Source of the DNA: Clostridia bacterium
GTDB taxonomy: Bacteria; Bacillota; Clostridia; Christensenellales; Borkfalkiaceae
Direction of reading: 5' to 3'
Assembly: GCA_017626495.1 (NCBI GenBank)
Contig: JAGAIP010000003.1
Span: forward strand, 434,001 to 498,000
DNA: 64,000 nt
Positions 34,347 through 42,861 of the stretch are shown here, one piece after another. Position numbers and translations under genes: made by a program. The first letter of the stretch is position 1. Each line of letters starts with the position of its first letter. The notes below the pieces were generated by a model. It was not told where the DNA came from and made no database searches. It worked only from the letters and a program-made list of their open reading frames with translations.

Positions 34347-35732
34347 TCAGTTTACCGTTTCTTTCATGGAAAGAATATCTTTTCGGCACGTCCTTTTGAG
34401 CATAACGAGCGCAACGGCGGCTGTGAGAAACTCGGCGACGGGAAAGGAGATCCAAACGTACAACTCCGGTCGATTCGTCAGCGTAAACAGATAGACGAGC
34501 GGAAACACAAACGCGACGAGGCGCAAAAATGCGAGGACGAGCGGTTGCACGGAGTGACGCAACGCCTGAAAACCCCCCTGCGCGCCTACGCTCAGTCCCA
34601 TGAACGCATATCCGATTGCGCCGATTCTGATCGCATACACGACGCTTTGCATGACGTTCTCGTTTGCCTCCCCTCCCGCGAGGGCAAACAGGGCGGCAAG
34701 CGGCTCTGCAAAAAACTCGAATACGATTGTAATGAAAAGCGCCACGGTCAAAGACATGACCATTCCTTGTTTTACACAGTCCTCGGAGCGACGCCGATCC
34801 CGCATGCCGTAGTTGAAAGAAAGAACGGTGATGACGGTATTCGAAACGCCAAACAAAGCGAACAAGGAGAACTGCATAATTTTATAATAGATTCCGAAGC
34901 TTCCCTGCAACAAGGGCGCGTTTTCATCCGTTCCGAGAATGAGATTCGTTCCAAGCATCATCACGGACAGAAGTCCCTGCATGATCGCCGCAGACCAACC
35001 GATGGCATAGATTTCCCCGATGAGTTTACCGTTCGGTTTCATGCTCGCAACTGTATTTTTGATTTCACGGTTGGTAAAATAATGGAACGCCATGGCAACG
35101 AGCAGGGACAAAATCTGTCCGATAACGGTCGCCCACGCCGCGCCCGCAACCCCCATTTTGCAAGGGTAAATGAACACATAGTCCAGTATGACGTTTGCGG
35201 CGGCGCCTGCAATCTGAGAAATTGCAGAATATGCCGTCTTGCCCGTCGCCTGTAAAAACCGTTCGAAAATGGTGAATCCGATTCCGCCGAAGGAGCAACA
35301 ACAGATGGAAAGATACTGCGTTCCCATTTCGATTACCTCGGCGTCTCCGTTTGCCTGAAAGGAAATAAACCCTCTCGCACCGAACGATCCGAACAGCAGG
35401 AATACGGCGTAGATACATACGCCCAGAAAAATTCCGTTGCCTACGGTGTCGCTCGCTTTTTTTCGGTTCCCCTCTCCGAGCGAACGCGAAAGCACGGCGT
35501 TGATACCGACGCCCGTGCCTACGCCGATCGCGATGATCAACAGCTGAATAGGAAACGCATAGGTCAAAGCCAGATTGCCGTTGAATCCGCTCTCCCCCAT
35601 ATTAATGACGAACGCCGTATCGACGATGTTATAGACCGCCTGCAATACCATGGACAAAATCATGGATAACCCGAGACTCCAAAGGAGACTTGCAATCGGT
35701 TTCGTTGCAAGTTTGTTTGTTTCTTTTTGCAT
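34347..35732 (-). CDS. MATE-family multidrug/metabolite transporter
   Basis: A 461-residue membrane protein with 12 predicted helices in two matching halves, as in MATE exporters of the MOP superfamily (NorM/MepA type). The N-terminal SLLWSLGLSMILSMVLQAVY and the later GIGTGVGINAVLSRSLGEGN are typical. It exports drugs or metabolites against Na+ or H+. GAGAGG lies 6-7 bases before the ATG. The transcript carries a leader hairpin with a T-run, so expression may be attenuated. Confidence 0.9.
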   Translation of the reverse strand: MQKETNKLATKPIASLLWSLGLSMILSMVLQAVYNIVDTAFVINMGESGFNGNLALTYAFPIQLLIIAIGVGTGVGINAVLSRSLGEGNRKKASDTVGNGIFLGVCIYAVFLLFGSFGARGFISFQANGDAEVIEMGTQYLSICCCSFGGIGFTIFERFLQATGKTAYSAISQIAGAAANVILDYVFIYPCKMGVAGAAWATVIGQILSLLVAMAFHYFTNREIKNTVASMKPNGKLIGEIYAIGWSAAIMQGLLSVMMLGTNLILGTDENAPLLQGSFGIYYKIMQFSLFALFGVSNTVITVLSFNYGMRDRRRSEDCVKQGMVMSLTVALFITIVFEFFAEPLAALFALAGGEANENVMQSVVYAIRIGAIGYAFMGLSVGAQGGFQALRHSVQPLVLAFLRLVAFVFPLVYLFTLTNRPELYVWISFPVAEFLTAAVALVMLKRTCRKDILSMKETVN

Positions 35733-35742
35733 TGTTTACCTC

Positions 35743-35784
35743 TCAAAATAAAAAAATAAGCCCGAACAAGTCGGACTTACGCAT
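35743..35784 (-). CDS. Possible leader peptide MRKSDLFGLIFLF
   Basis: A 13-codon open frame between the MATE promoter and the MATE start. It spans both arms of a terminator-like hairpin and its T-run and stops at the MATE ribosome binding site. It has no clear ribosome binding site of its own, so translation is uncertain. Confidence 0.35.
   Translation of the reverse strand: MRKSDLFGLIFLF
35747..35778 (-). terminator. Leader terminator of the MATE gene
   Basis: Minus-strand stem AAGTCCGA (35778-35771)/TCGGGCTT (35765-35758), one G-U pair, 5-base loop, then ATTTTTTTATTTT. It lies downstream of the MATE promoter and upstream of its start, so it is an attenuator rather than the end of cotH. 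Confidence 0.6.
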
Positions 35785-35805
35785 CAATGCTACGCACTTG
35801 GAACT

Positions 35806-35834
35806 AGTATATCAGTTTTTTCAAAAAAAGTCAA
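35806..35834 (-). promoter_or_regulatory. Promoter of the MATE gene
   Basis: Minus-strand TTGACT (35834-35829), 17-bp spacer, TATACT (35811-35806). Confidence 0.7.
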
Positions 35835-35852
35835 ACTACAAATCCGATTTTT

Positions 35853-37379
35853 TTACAGCACTGCGACGAGAAAATCAAGTCTCTTCGTCAGCCAGGCATG
35901 AAGAAATTCGTACTGACCATATAACGTTTTATAGGAAAGCACTTCCTTGGTCTCCATAAAATTGAGCCAGAAATTCGGATCTTCCCTAAACATATCCCAG
36001 CGCAGGTTATTCTTCTCGATTTCTTCACGATAGACGCGATAAATCCCGTTCGGATTGTCGGGATCGACGAGACGCAACGTCTCGCGGAGCCTCGGCTCTA
36101 CCTCGACGATACGCTCGTGCACGCGCATTCTGAACTCCTCACGGTTCATGAGCTGACAGTACCACCAACTATACGATCTCACGTACAATCCCTCGTCGGC
36201 AGGACACGTTTCCTCATTGCCCATGGCATAGTTCATATGTCCTCCGGCAAGGTCGTAATCCCAGACAGGCCCCGAATACAGTTTTCCTCCCTCTTTTTTA
36301 TACAGGAAGAAACTGAATGCACCGGAATCGAGATTTCCCATCCACTCATTGATGATATAAGTATCCACGAAGGAATCTACGTCGATCGCCTCGCAGACGG
36401 AGTTCCACGTTCCGTACAGCACGCGCAGGCAACACGAATAGATATACGTTTCGATATAGGAAAGAAAGGGAGCGAGCTCTTCATCCGTAGCCGATTCGGG
36501 AGATTTGAGCTCGTAACACAGATCGTACAGCTCGAAGAACGGCGCGTTCGGATCCGTCTCCTTGATTCGGTTGTTGATTTCAAGGAGATACCCCGTATCC
36601 ACGTCGGACGTGTCTTTACCGATCTCCACGCGTCCCTCTCCCACGTCGATCTTATCGCAGAGAAGATACACTCCCTCGTAACTTCCGTTGATCCGGACCT
36701 CTACAAACTCGTGCATGGTCGTGTACTCGATATAATCGAGCGTTTCGGACAGCTCATACGCAAAGAAATTTCGAGCCATGGTTCGGTCGAACTGGTTTGC
36801 GATGAGCGTATAGCTTTTACACTCCTTTGCGCCGAGCAGGGAAATTTTCTGGTCGAACTTCAATCGGTAGGATTTCTTTTCGGCGAAATAATAAGAGGTG
36901 AAACCGCGACACTTGATCTTCGCCGCTCTTTCGTCAAAGGTATGGGTGAATCTTCCGTCCAGCGATACGATGCAGGAGAGATATTCCTCTTTGGACGTGA
37001 CGGCTTTTGCTTCTTCCGTGTAGATATGCACGATCGGCAACACCACGTCGCAGGAAAAGAGCTGACGGAGCGTACTGTCCTGCGTAGCGCGATAAGTAAT
37101 CTTTCGTTCCGTTTCGCCCGTCTCCCAGCCAAGGAAGGCATATCCCTCCGCCGAGAAGGTAACGGGCAGTTCGCAATCCGTATCTTTTTTTACGGTCACT
37201 TGATATTCGTCCAACAGTTCGTCTCCGCTGACCGCCTGCACGGTGATCGTGCAAAAATCGCTCGCATCGGGCTCTTGCGGTTCTTCCCGTTTTTCAACCC
37301 ACTCCCAAATCAGAAAGGCGGTTGCCATTCCGATCAGAATGAGACCGAACATAACCGCCAAAGCATTTTTTTTCTTCAT
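35853..37379 (-). CDS. CotH-family kinase-like surface protein
   Basis: A 508-residue protein with an N-terminal membrane anchor (about 5-25), a short beta-rich region (about 40-105) that looks like a bacterial repeat/Ig-like domain (VSGDELLDEYQVTVKKD), and then a CotH domain: KCRGFTSYYFAEKKSYRLKF, the catalytic-type block YTLIANQFDRTMARNFFAYEL, and SGPVWDYDLAGGH with the metal-site Asp. CotH proteins are atypical kinases; in Bacillus CotH phosphorylates spore-coat proteins. Here the anchor suggests a cell-surface role. Start set by MKKKN at 37379. It follows a two-component system. Confidence 0.85.
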   Translation of the reverse strand: MKKKNALAVMFGLILIGMATAFLIWEWVEKREEPQEPDASDFCTITVQAVSGDELLDEYQVTVKKDTDCELPVTFSAEGYAFLGWETGETERKITYRATQDSTLRQLFSCDVVLPIVHIYTEEAKAVTSKEEYLSCIVSLDGRFTHTFDERAAKIKCRGFTSYYFAEKKSYRLKFDQKISLLGAKECKSYTLIANQFDRTMARNFFAYELSETLDYIEYTTMHEFVEVRINGSYEGVYLLCDKIDVGEGRVEIGKDTSDVDTGYLLEINNRIKETDPNAPFFELYDLCYELKSPESATDEELAPFLSYIETYIYSCCLRVLYGTWNSVCEAIDVDSFVDTYIINEWMGNLDSGAFSFFLYKKEGGKLYSGPVWDYDLAGGHMNYAMGNEETCPADEGLYVRSYSWWYCQLMNREEFRMRVHERIVEVEPRLRETLRLVDPDNPNGIYRVYREEIEKNNLRWDMFREDPNFWLNFMETKEVLSYKTLYGQYEFLHAWLTKRLDFLVAVL

Positions 37380-37411
37380 ATCTTTTGTTCCGCAAAGAAG
37401 GGATTGCCTTC

Positions 37412-38056
37412 TTAAAAAATCTTTTTCATTTGTTCGACCGCGGAGAGACGGGAGTCGCATCCGAGCTTCATATAGATGGCGGAAATATAGTTTCTTGCCG
37501 TTCCGTCCGTCAGTTTCAGAGCCGACGCAATCTGCCTGTTGGTAAAGCCGTCGTAAATCATGAGCGCGATCTCAACCTCTCTGTCCGAGAGAGCGAACGC
37601 CTTTTTCAGCTTGATTTGCTTATCGTTCGTAACCATTTTTGCTGCGGAGACGATTTTTCTTGCAATTTTCGAAGGAAGAATGGTATCTCCGGCATAGGCA
37701 TTTTTGATCGCCTCGATGAGCGCCTCTCCCCCGATGTCTTTGAGAAGATAACCGCTTGCGCCGTTGTTGATGGCGTCGAGGATATAATCGCTGTCGTCAA
37801 ACGTGGTGAGAATGAGCACCTTTACGGAAGGATCTATCTCCTTGATCTGTTTGGTCGCGATGACGCCGTTCATATTCGGCATGCGAATATCCATCAGCAC
37901 GACATCGATCTTCGTTTGCTTGAATAGTTCAAGCGCGCGAATACCGTCGCAGGCAATATCGACGACCTCGATCGACTCGTCCGATTCGATAACGCTCTTG
38001 ATTCCTTCCGCCAAGAGTTTCTGATCATCCGTGATGAGCACTCTGATTTTGTTCAT
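37412..38056 (-). CDS. NarL/LuxR-type response regulator
   Basis: A 214-residue regulator: receiver domain (about 1-118) with the phospho-Asp in DVVLMDIRMPNMNG and Lys in LLKDIGG, then a LuxR helix-turn-helix (LSDREVEIALMIYDGFTNRQ onward). AAGGAGG precedes the ATG. It overlaps the kinase gene by 32 bases and lies 32 bases before cotH, a likely target or operon partner. Confidence 0.92.
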   Translation of the reverse strand: MNKIRVLITDDQKLLAEGIKSVIESDESIEVVDIACDGIRALELFKQTKIDVVLMDIRMPNMNGVIATKQIKEIDPSVKVLILTTFDDSDYILDAINNGASGYLLKDIGGEALIEAIKNAYAGDTILPSKIARKIVSAAKMVTNDKQIKLKKAFALSDREVEIALMIYDGFTNRQIASALKLTDGTARNYISAIYMKLGCDSRLSAVEQMKKIF

Positions 38057-39287
38057 TCTCTGCCTCCTTTTGTTTTACGGGGAGCATGACGGTAATTTCA
38101 AACCCCTCGTCTACCTGAGAGGAAAACCTCGCGATTCCCCCGAGCGCCTCCGCTCTCTTTTTCATCCCCGTCAACCCGAATCCTTCTTTGATCTGCGACG
38201 TCTCGATTCCCGATCCGTTATCCGAAAGGGTAAAGGTGACGGTGTATTCATCCTGTTTGAGTTCCACCAAAAATGCAGTGGCTCCGCCGTGCCGCATTCC
38301 GTTGGAAAGCCCCTCTTTGAGCGTATTGCAGAGGAAAACAGCCTTTTCCTCTTCGATCTTCACGTCCTCGATGTCCGCGCGGATCGCCACGTCCGTCCCG
38401 TTTGACGTATCGAGCACGATGCGTTCCATGAGATCTTTCAAGCTTTGCCCGTTCATTCTGCCCGAAAGCAGATGAACGCTCGAACGGAGCTCTTCCAAGG
38501 CGTTCTTCGCTTGCAGATTTGCCGCGACGATCTTCTTCTTTGCCTCAGCGGGATTTTTATCGATGCATAGCCGAGCCGCCTCCGTCTGCATGATGACGGT
38601 TGTGATGGAATGCCCCGCCGTGTCGTGAATATCCTTTGCGATCTTCTGTCTCTCTTCGATTGCGGTCGTCTCCGCAAGCTTTTCGTACGCCTCCTGCAAG
38701 TTCGCGTTCGCCTTGTCGAGATCGTCGATGAGCTTCGCAAATTCGTCGTTCTTCTGATATAGCTTGACGGAAAGCGTCATGATCGCAAAATGAATGAGAA
38801 TGACGAGCATATCGTTCATAACGCTCGAATAGAACGCAATATCGAATACGCTGTCAAAGAGAATGACGGACGTTACTCTGAGTACGACGTAGAGAAGCTC
38901 CCATGTAAAAAACATGACGAAATTTCCCTTCGTGTCATAGCTCGAAAGATAAAATTCGCTCAGGACGACCATACAGATGGTCGCAACGAGATTCGTACCC
39001 GTAACGAGCGCCAAAACGAGGAGTCCGATGAAGTCGATGACGTAGCAACCGATCTTGTGCTTGAACTCCTTGATCGCAAACGTCTTGACGGCATTGACTG
39101 CAATCATGACGGCGCTTACGCCGACGACGCTCCAAAACGCGAGATCGACTCCCCTCTCGTGCGCGTCTACGATGAGCACGCATTCCAGCACGATAAGCAG
39201 GACGAAAACGCCTATTTTGGCGAGAAAGAGCATTCTCTCCCTCTGCGCAAAGAATTTTGTATATTTATCCAGCCTTATGCGAGCCAT
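38025..39287 (-). CDS. Membrane histidine kinase (HisKA_3 type)
   Basis: A 420-residue sensor. About five or six membrane helices fill residues 18-190; the short loops suggest sensing within the membrane. A coiled coil leads to the HisKA_3 dimerisation domain with the phosphorylated His in KDIHDTAGHS, then a HATPase_c domain (LKEGLSNGMRHGGA, DNGSGIE, GFGLTGMKKRAE). Start MARIRLDKY at 39287 lies inside the last codons of gltX (13-base overlap). Pairs with the NarL-type regulator. Confidence 0.9.
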   Translation of the reverse strand: MARIRLDKYTKFFAQRERMLFLAKIGVFVLLIVLECVLIVDAHERGVDLAFWSVVGVSAVMIAVNAVKTFAIKEFKHKIGCYVIDFIGLLVLALVTGTNLVATICMVVLSEFYLSSYDTKGNFVMFFTWELLYVVLRVTSVILFDSVFDIAFYSSVMNDMLVILIHFAIMTLSVKLYQKNDEFAKLIDDLDKANANLQEAYEKLAETTAIEERQKIAKDIHDTAGHSITTVIMQTEAARLCIDKNPAEAKKKIVAANLQAKNALEELRSSVHLLSGRMNGQSLKDLMERIVLDTSNGTDVAIRADIEDVKIEEEKAVFLCNTLKEGLSNGMRHGGATAFLVELKQDEYTVTFTLSDNGSGIETSQIKEGFGLTGMKKRAEALGGIARFSSQVDEGFEITVMLPVKQKEAENEQNQSAHHG

Positions 39288-40729
39288 GCGATTGCCTGAT
39301 CGAGCCTTGCAAGCGTTCTTTCCTTGCCGAGAAGCTCCGCCATTTCGCTTGCGCCGCCCGGCGTTACTGCCGTACCCGTGATCGCGATGCGCAGACACCA
39401 GAGAACCTGTCCGTTCTTCACGCCGTTCTCCGCCGCAAACGCGACGAGCTTTTCATAGAGCGCGGCGTTGGAATAGTCGTCCCAACCCTCCATTGCAAGG
39501 CGAAGTTTGGGAAGAATCGTTCGAGCCGCGTCGGCATTGCACTTCTGTTTTTTGTTGTCGTAGAGCGAGGGAGCGAAGGGCCCGAACGATTCGAGGAACG
39601 AAATCTTTTCGGGAATATCGCCGAACGTTTCGATTCTCGTTTTCAAGAGCTTGCAAAGAAGGTTCAGATCGTACTTTCCGTACGCTTCCGTCTTTGCAAA
39701 GAAGGGCTCTGCTCTGCGTAAAAACTCGTCTTCCGACATATCCTTCATATATTCGCCCGAAAGCCAGCGAAGCTTCGCCTCGTCATAGATGGAGGGAGAT
39801 TTGGAAAGTCCGTCTACGGAGAATTTCTCCGCCATCTCGGCAAGCGTCATCTTTTCGGAATTATCCTTAGGCGCCCAACCGAGCAGGGCGATGTAGTTCA
39901 AAATCGCCTCTTTGACGTATCCCTTTGCCACGAGATCCTGATAGCTCGCGTCTCCGTTTCTCTTGGAAAGCTTGTGCTGCGCGTCCTTCATGACGGGAGA
40001 AAGGTGCATATAGTGCGGTCTCTCCCAACCGAACGCGTCGTACATGAGGTTATATTTGGGCGTAGAGGAGAGATATTCCACGCCGCGAATGACGTAGTTG
40101 ATGCGCATGAGGTGGTCGTCCACGACGTTTGCGAAATTGTAGGTGGGCATACCGTCGCTCTTGATGAGAATGCCGTCCTCCATATCCTTATAATCGACGC
40201 TCACTTCGCCGAATACCATGTCTTCGTACGTTCCCTTGCCCTCTGCCGGAATGTTCTGACGGATAACGAAGGGAATTCCCGCTTTCAGATTTGCCTCGAT
40301 CTCTTCCTGCGTGAGGGAAAGGCAATGTTTATCGTATCTCGTAACGCCGTTGGAATCGGAAACGGACGTATCTTTCATAGATGCGAGCCGTTCGGGCGTG
40401 CAGAAACAATAGTACGCAGCGCCTTTTTCGATGAGCTTTTTTGCGTACTCCATGTAAATTTCTTTTCGCTCGCTCTGCATATACGGCCCGTAATCGCCTC
40501 CCTTATCGGGCCCTTCCGAATAGGTGATGCCTGCGTCCGCAAGCGTATCGTAGATGATCTGAACGGCGCCGTCGACGTATCTGTTCTGATCGGTATCCTC
40601 GATACGGAGAATAAAGTCTCCTCCGTTCTTTACGGCGAAGAGGTAACCGTACAGGGCGGAACGCAAATTTCCGATGTGCATATATCCCGTGGGGCTGGGT
40701 GCGAATCTCGTTCTGACTTTCTCAGACAT
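39275..40729 (-). CDS. gltX: Glutamate-tRNA ligase
   Basis: A 484-residue class I synthetase. HIGH motif in PSPTGYMHIGNLRSAL, KMSKS-like motif in HKLSKRNGDAS; C-terminal anticodon-binding domain present. As is usual in Clostridia it may also charge tRNA-Gln for later amidation, but no gatCAB is nearby. First gene of a gltX-kinase-regulator-cotH run. Confidence 0.96.
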   Translation of the reverse strand: MSEKVRTRFAPSPTGYMHIGNLRSALYGYLFAVKNGGDFILRIEDTDQNRYVDGAVQIIYDTLADAGITYSEGPDKGGDYGPYMQSERKEIYMEYAKKLIEKGAAYYCFCTPERLASMKDTSVSDSNGVTRYDKHCLSLTQEEIEANLKAGIPFVIRQNIPAEGKGTYEDMVFGEVSVDYKDMEDGILIKSDGMPTYNFANVVDDHLMRINYVIRGVEYLSSTPKYNLMYDAFGWERPHYMHLSPVMKDAQHKLSKRNGDASYQDLVAKGYVKEAILNYIALLGWAPKDNSEKMTLAEMAEKFSVDGLSKSPSIYDEAKLRWLSGEYMKDMSEDEFLRRAEPFFAKTEAYGKYDLNLLCKLLKTRIETFGDIPEKISFLESFGPFAPSLYDNKKQKCNADAARTILPKLRLAMEGWDDYSNAALYEKLVAFAAENGVKNGQVLWCLRIAITGTAVTPGGASEMAELLGKERTLARLDQAIAWLA

Positions 40730-40769
40730 AATTTCCTCCGAAAAATTTCAAAATTCTATACGCAAACAT

Positions 40770-40798
40770 TTTACCATAAATCTGAAAAAGTGTATAAT
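40770..40798 (+). promoter_or_regulatory. Promoter of the PepV-like gene
   Basis: TTTACC (40770-40775), 17-bp spacer, TATAAT (40793-40798). Confidence 0.6.
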
Positions 40799-40833
40799 GT
40801 TTTTGAATAGAAAATCAAAAATCAGGTGTAAAA

Positions 40834-42051
40834 ATGGAAAAATATTTTAACGAAATCGTACGTCATATCAGTGAAATCGTCAAATTCGACTCTTCCCTTT
40901 CCCCCCGAATCGGAGATATGCCCTTCGGCAAAGGAGCAAAGGATTCCCTCGACTACTTCCTCGACCTTGCGAAAAAGTTCGGATTCGAGACGCGCAACTA
41001 CGATAACTACGTCGGCGAAGTCATATTCGGAGAGGGCGAAGAGATCGCCATTCTCGCTCACCTCGACGTCGTACCCGCGACGGGCGCATGGGAGCACGAG
41101 CCGTTCGGCGGCGAGATCGACGCCGACCGTATCTGGGGCAGAGGCACGACGGACGACAAAGGACCTGCAATCATCTGTCTTTTCTGCCTGAAAGCGCTCA
41201 AAGACGAAGGATTTCAGCCGAACAAAAAGATCAAGCTCATCGTCGGTTGTAACGAGGAAAGCGGTTGGAAGTGCATCGAGCACTACAACAAGGTCGCGCA
41301 TATGCCCGAAATCGGTTTTTCTCCCGACGCAAATTTCCCCGTCATTTATGCCGAAAAGGGCATCTTGCACTATACCGTTTCCTACAAGATCGAGAACGCT
41401 CCCTTCACCGACTTGCACGGCGGTATCGCGGCGAACGCCGTCTGCGACAGGTGCGAGGCGACCATGAACGGAGAAAAGACCGTCGCGCTCGGTAAATCCG
41501 CGCATGCGTCCATGCCCCACCTCGGAGACAACGCCATTTTGAAACTTTTGAAACGATTCGACCATCCGACGACGAATCTCATCGTAAAAGAACTCTTCGA
41601 AGAGAGCTACGGCATTCGCGAAATGCACGACGAGACGGGAAACCTCACCATGTCGCCCGACGTCGTAAGTTACGAAAACGGCGCGCTTACTTTTACCGTG
41701 GACGTTCGCTATCCCTCCACCCATTCTTTTGAAGAGGTGAAATCTTACCTCGACAAACTGAGCGGAGATGTAAAAATTCTGAGCCATCAACCGCCCCTCT
41801 TCAACGACAAAAACAGTTATCTCATCTCCACCCTCACGAGACTTTACAACGAGGAAATCGGAGAGAACGTCGCCCCCCTCGCCATCGGCGGAGGAACGTA
41901 CGCGAGAGCGCTCAAATGCGGCGCGGGATTCGGGCCCGAACTGCCCGGAGAGGACTATCACATTCACGAGCCGAACGAATTTATTTCCTTCAAGGCGATT
42001 CGTTTCTGCATGAATCTCTACCATAAGACGATTCGGGAATTGAGCAAATAA
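40834..42051 (+). CDS. PepV-like M20 dipeptidase
   Basis: A 405-residue cytosolic zinc dipeptidase. Motifs: ILAHLDVVPA, GRGTTDDKGPA, VGCNEESGWKC, and the C-terminal metal His in GGGTYARAL followed by DYHIHEPNEF. It matches PepV/Sapep enzymes that cleave X-His and other dipeptides; the family is usually about 460-470 residues, so this one is short in the lid domain. Monocistronic; its natural terminator region has been replaced by IS debris. Confidence 0.9.
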   Translation: MEKYFNEIVRHISEIVKFDSSLSPRIGDMPFGKGAKDSLDYFLDLAKKFGFETRNYDNYVGEVIFGEGEEIAILAHLDVVPATGAWEHEPFGGEIDADRIWGRGTTDDKGPAIICLFCLKALKDEGFQPNKKIKLIVGCNEESGWKCIEHYNKVAHMPEIGFSPDANFPVIYAEKGILHYTVSYKIENAPFTDLHGGIAANAVCDRCEATMNGEKTVALGKSAHASMPHLGDNAILKLLKRFDHPTTNLIVKELFEESYGIREMHDETGNLTMSPDVVSYENGALTFTVDVRYPSTHSFEEVKSYLDKLSGDVKILSHQPPLFNDKNSYLISTLTRLYNEEIGENVAPLAIGGGTYARALKCGAGFGPELPGEDYHIHEPNEFISFKAIRFCMNLYHKTIRELSK

Positions 42052-42066
42052 AAAATCTCCGCCAAG

Positions 42067-42252
42067 TGATATGCACCCAAAAGTTAAACTGATATGCACC
42101 CCAAAAGTTAGGCACATTTGGAGGTGCATATTTTTATGAAAAAAAGGACAAAAGAAAGGAAAGGTTATAGCGGAGAATTTAAGATACATGTTATAATAGA
42201 CATGCGTGAAAACCATTTGGCATATAGAGAAACGGTAAGAAAGCATTGGAAT
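42067..42252 (+). mobile_element. IS3-type element fragment with doubled terminal repeat
   Basis: The sequence TGATATGCACCC(C)AAAAGTTA occurs twice in tandem, at about 42067-42086 and 42089-42109. It is followed by a coding start at 42136 (MKKRTKERKGYSGEFKIHVI; then YRETVRKHWNT), the N-terminus of an IS3-family OrfA. The open frame then crosses, at about 42252, into antisense sequence of an ABC exporter gene. The right end, OrfB and the DDE core are absent. Confidence 0.7.
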
Positions 42253-42381
42253 ACCCTCGTCCACGATCTTGTTCATGCAAAAGGGCAAAAACAGAGACGC
42301 GAGCGCGGACGCGAGGTCGAGCACAGCCATCGCCGCCATTCTGCCTCGGTACGGCTTTAAGTAGTGTAAAAGAAATTTCAT
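42253..42381 (-). pseudogene. ABC exporter fragment (first 43 codons)
   Basis: From the ATG at 42381 the minus strand reads MKFLLHYLKPYRGRMAAMAV and continues to NKIVDEG, the N-terminus of an MsbA/LmrA-type ABC transporter with a fused membrane domain and ATPase. The frame then runs into the IS fragment and the remaining ~530 codons are missing. A complete promoter and a structured leader with terminator remain upstream. Confidence 0.75.
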
Positions 42382-42391
42382 GGTATCCTCA

Positions 42392-42425
42392 ATAAAAAAG
42401 TCCGTTTTGCATGCGCAAAACGGAC
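42392..42425 (-). terminator. Leader terminator of the lost ABC exporter
   Basis: Perfect 11-bp stem (42425-42415 with 42410-42400), 4-base loop, then TTTTTTATT on the minus strand, ending 11 bases before the exporter start. Confidence 0.75.
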
Positions 42426-42584
42426 GGATACCCAAAAAGACCCCCGAAAAGGCGCCTGGCTATCCTCTGTAAAACCGTTTTTTGCGTGCAAAACAATACG
42501 GAAGCGTTCTTCCGTTCGCTGCAAAACAAAATAACAAATCTTACAAATTTATGATAGACATTCTCCTACCTCTTCGGCTTTATT
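42426..42584 (-). promoter_or_regulatory. Structured ~200-nt leader, unclassified attenuator or riboswitch
   Basis: Between the promoter and terminator the minus strand has a hairpin ACGGAAG/CTTCCGT near 42494-42513, a mini-frame MSIINL (42561-42541) preceded by GAGG, and GCAAAAAACGG (42485-42475), which can pair with the 5' arm of the terminator (CCGTTTTGC, 42423-42415) as an antiterminator. A further stem GGATA/TATCC lies between. I could not match it to T-box, SAM, lysine, TPP, cobalamin, guanidine or tetrahydrofolate hallmarks. Confidence 0.5.
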
Positions 42585-42590
42585 TTTTTC

Positions 42591-42619
42591 ATTATAGCAC
42601 GGCGAAATATATTCGTCAA
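42591..42619 (-). promoter_or_regulatory. Promoter of the lost ABC exporter
   Basis: Minus-strand TTGACG (42619-42614), 17-bp spacer, TATAAT (42596-42591). Confidence 0.75.
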
Positions 42620-42624
42620 ACGAT

Positions 42625-42861
42625 TTATACGGTAATTTTGACCGTTGCGCCTTCTTTCGGCGAGACGACTTCGACAAGGACGAACTTACCGTTCTTCTTC
42701 CTGTACGCTTTGAGCGCCTTGACGAGCGGAACGATTTGGCTCGGATCGGGAACCTGATCGTTGTATTTTCTTCCGATGCGAAGTCCGAGCCGCACCGCCC
42801 AGATCCAAAGCGGAATCCAAAGGCAAAACCGACGGTTCTCCGCCTTTACGTATAGTTTCAT
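42625..42861 (-). CDS. Small membrane-associated protein next to truncated regulator
   Basis: A 78-residue protein with an amphipathic-to-hydrophobic N-terminus (FCLWIPLWIWAVRLG) and a basic C-terminal part ending EVVSPKEGATVKITV. I do not recognise the family, although similar small proteins accompany XRE regulators whose C-terminus resembles this one's partner. Its ATG directly abuts the stop of the truncated XRE frame, so it was probably translationally coupled and may no longer be expressed. Confidence 0.5.
   Translation of the reverse strand: MKLYVKAENRRFCLWIPLWIWAVRLGLRIGRKYNDQVPDPSQIVPLVKALKAYRKKNGKFVLVEVVSPKEGATVKITV

Noticed and set aside
42426-42584. ABC-exporter leader considered as guanidine, SAM, lysine, TPP or T-box riboswitch
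   Set aside because: None of the conserved core sequences of these classes could be found by eye.
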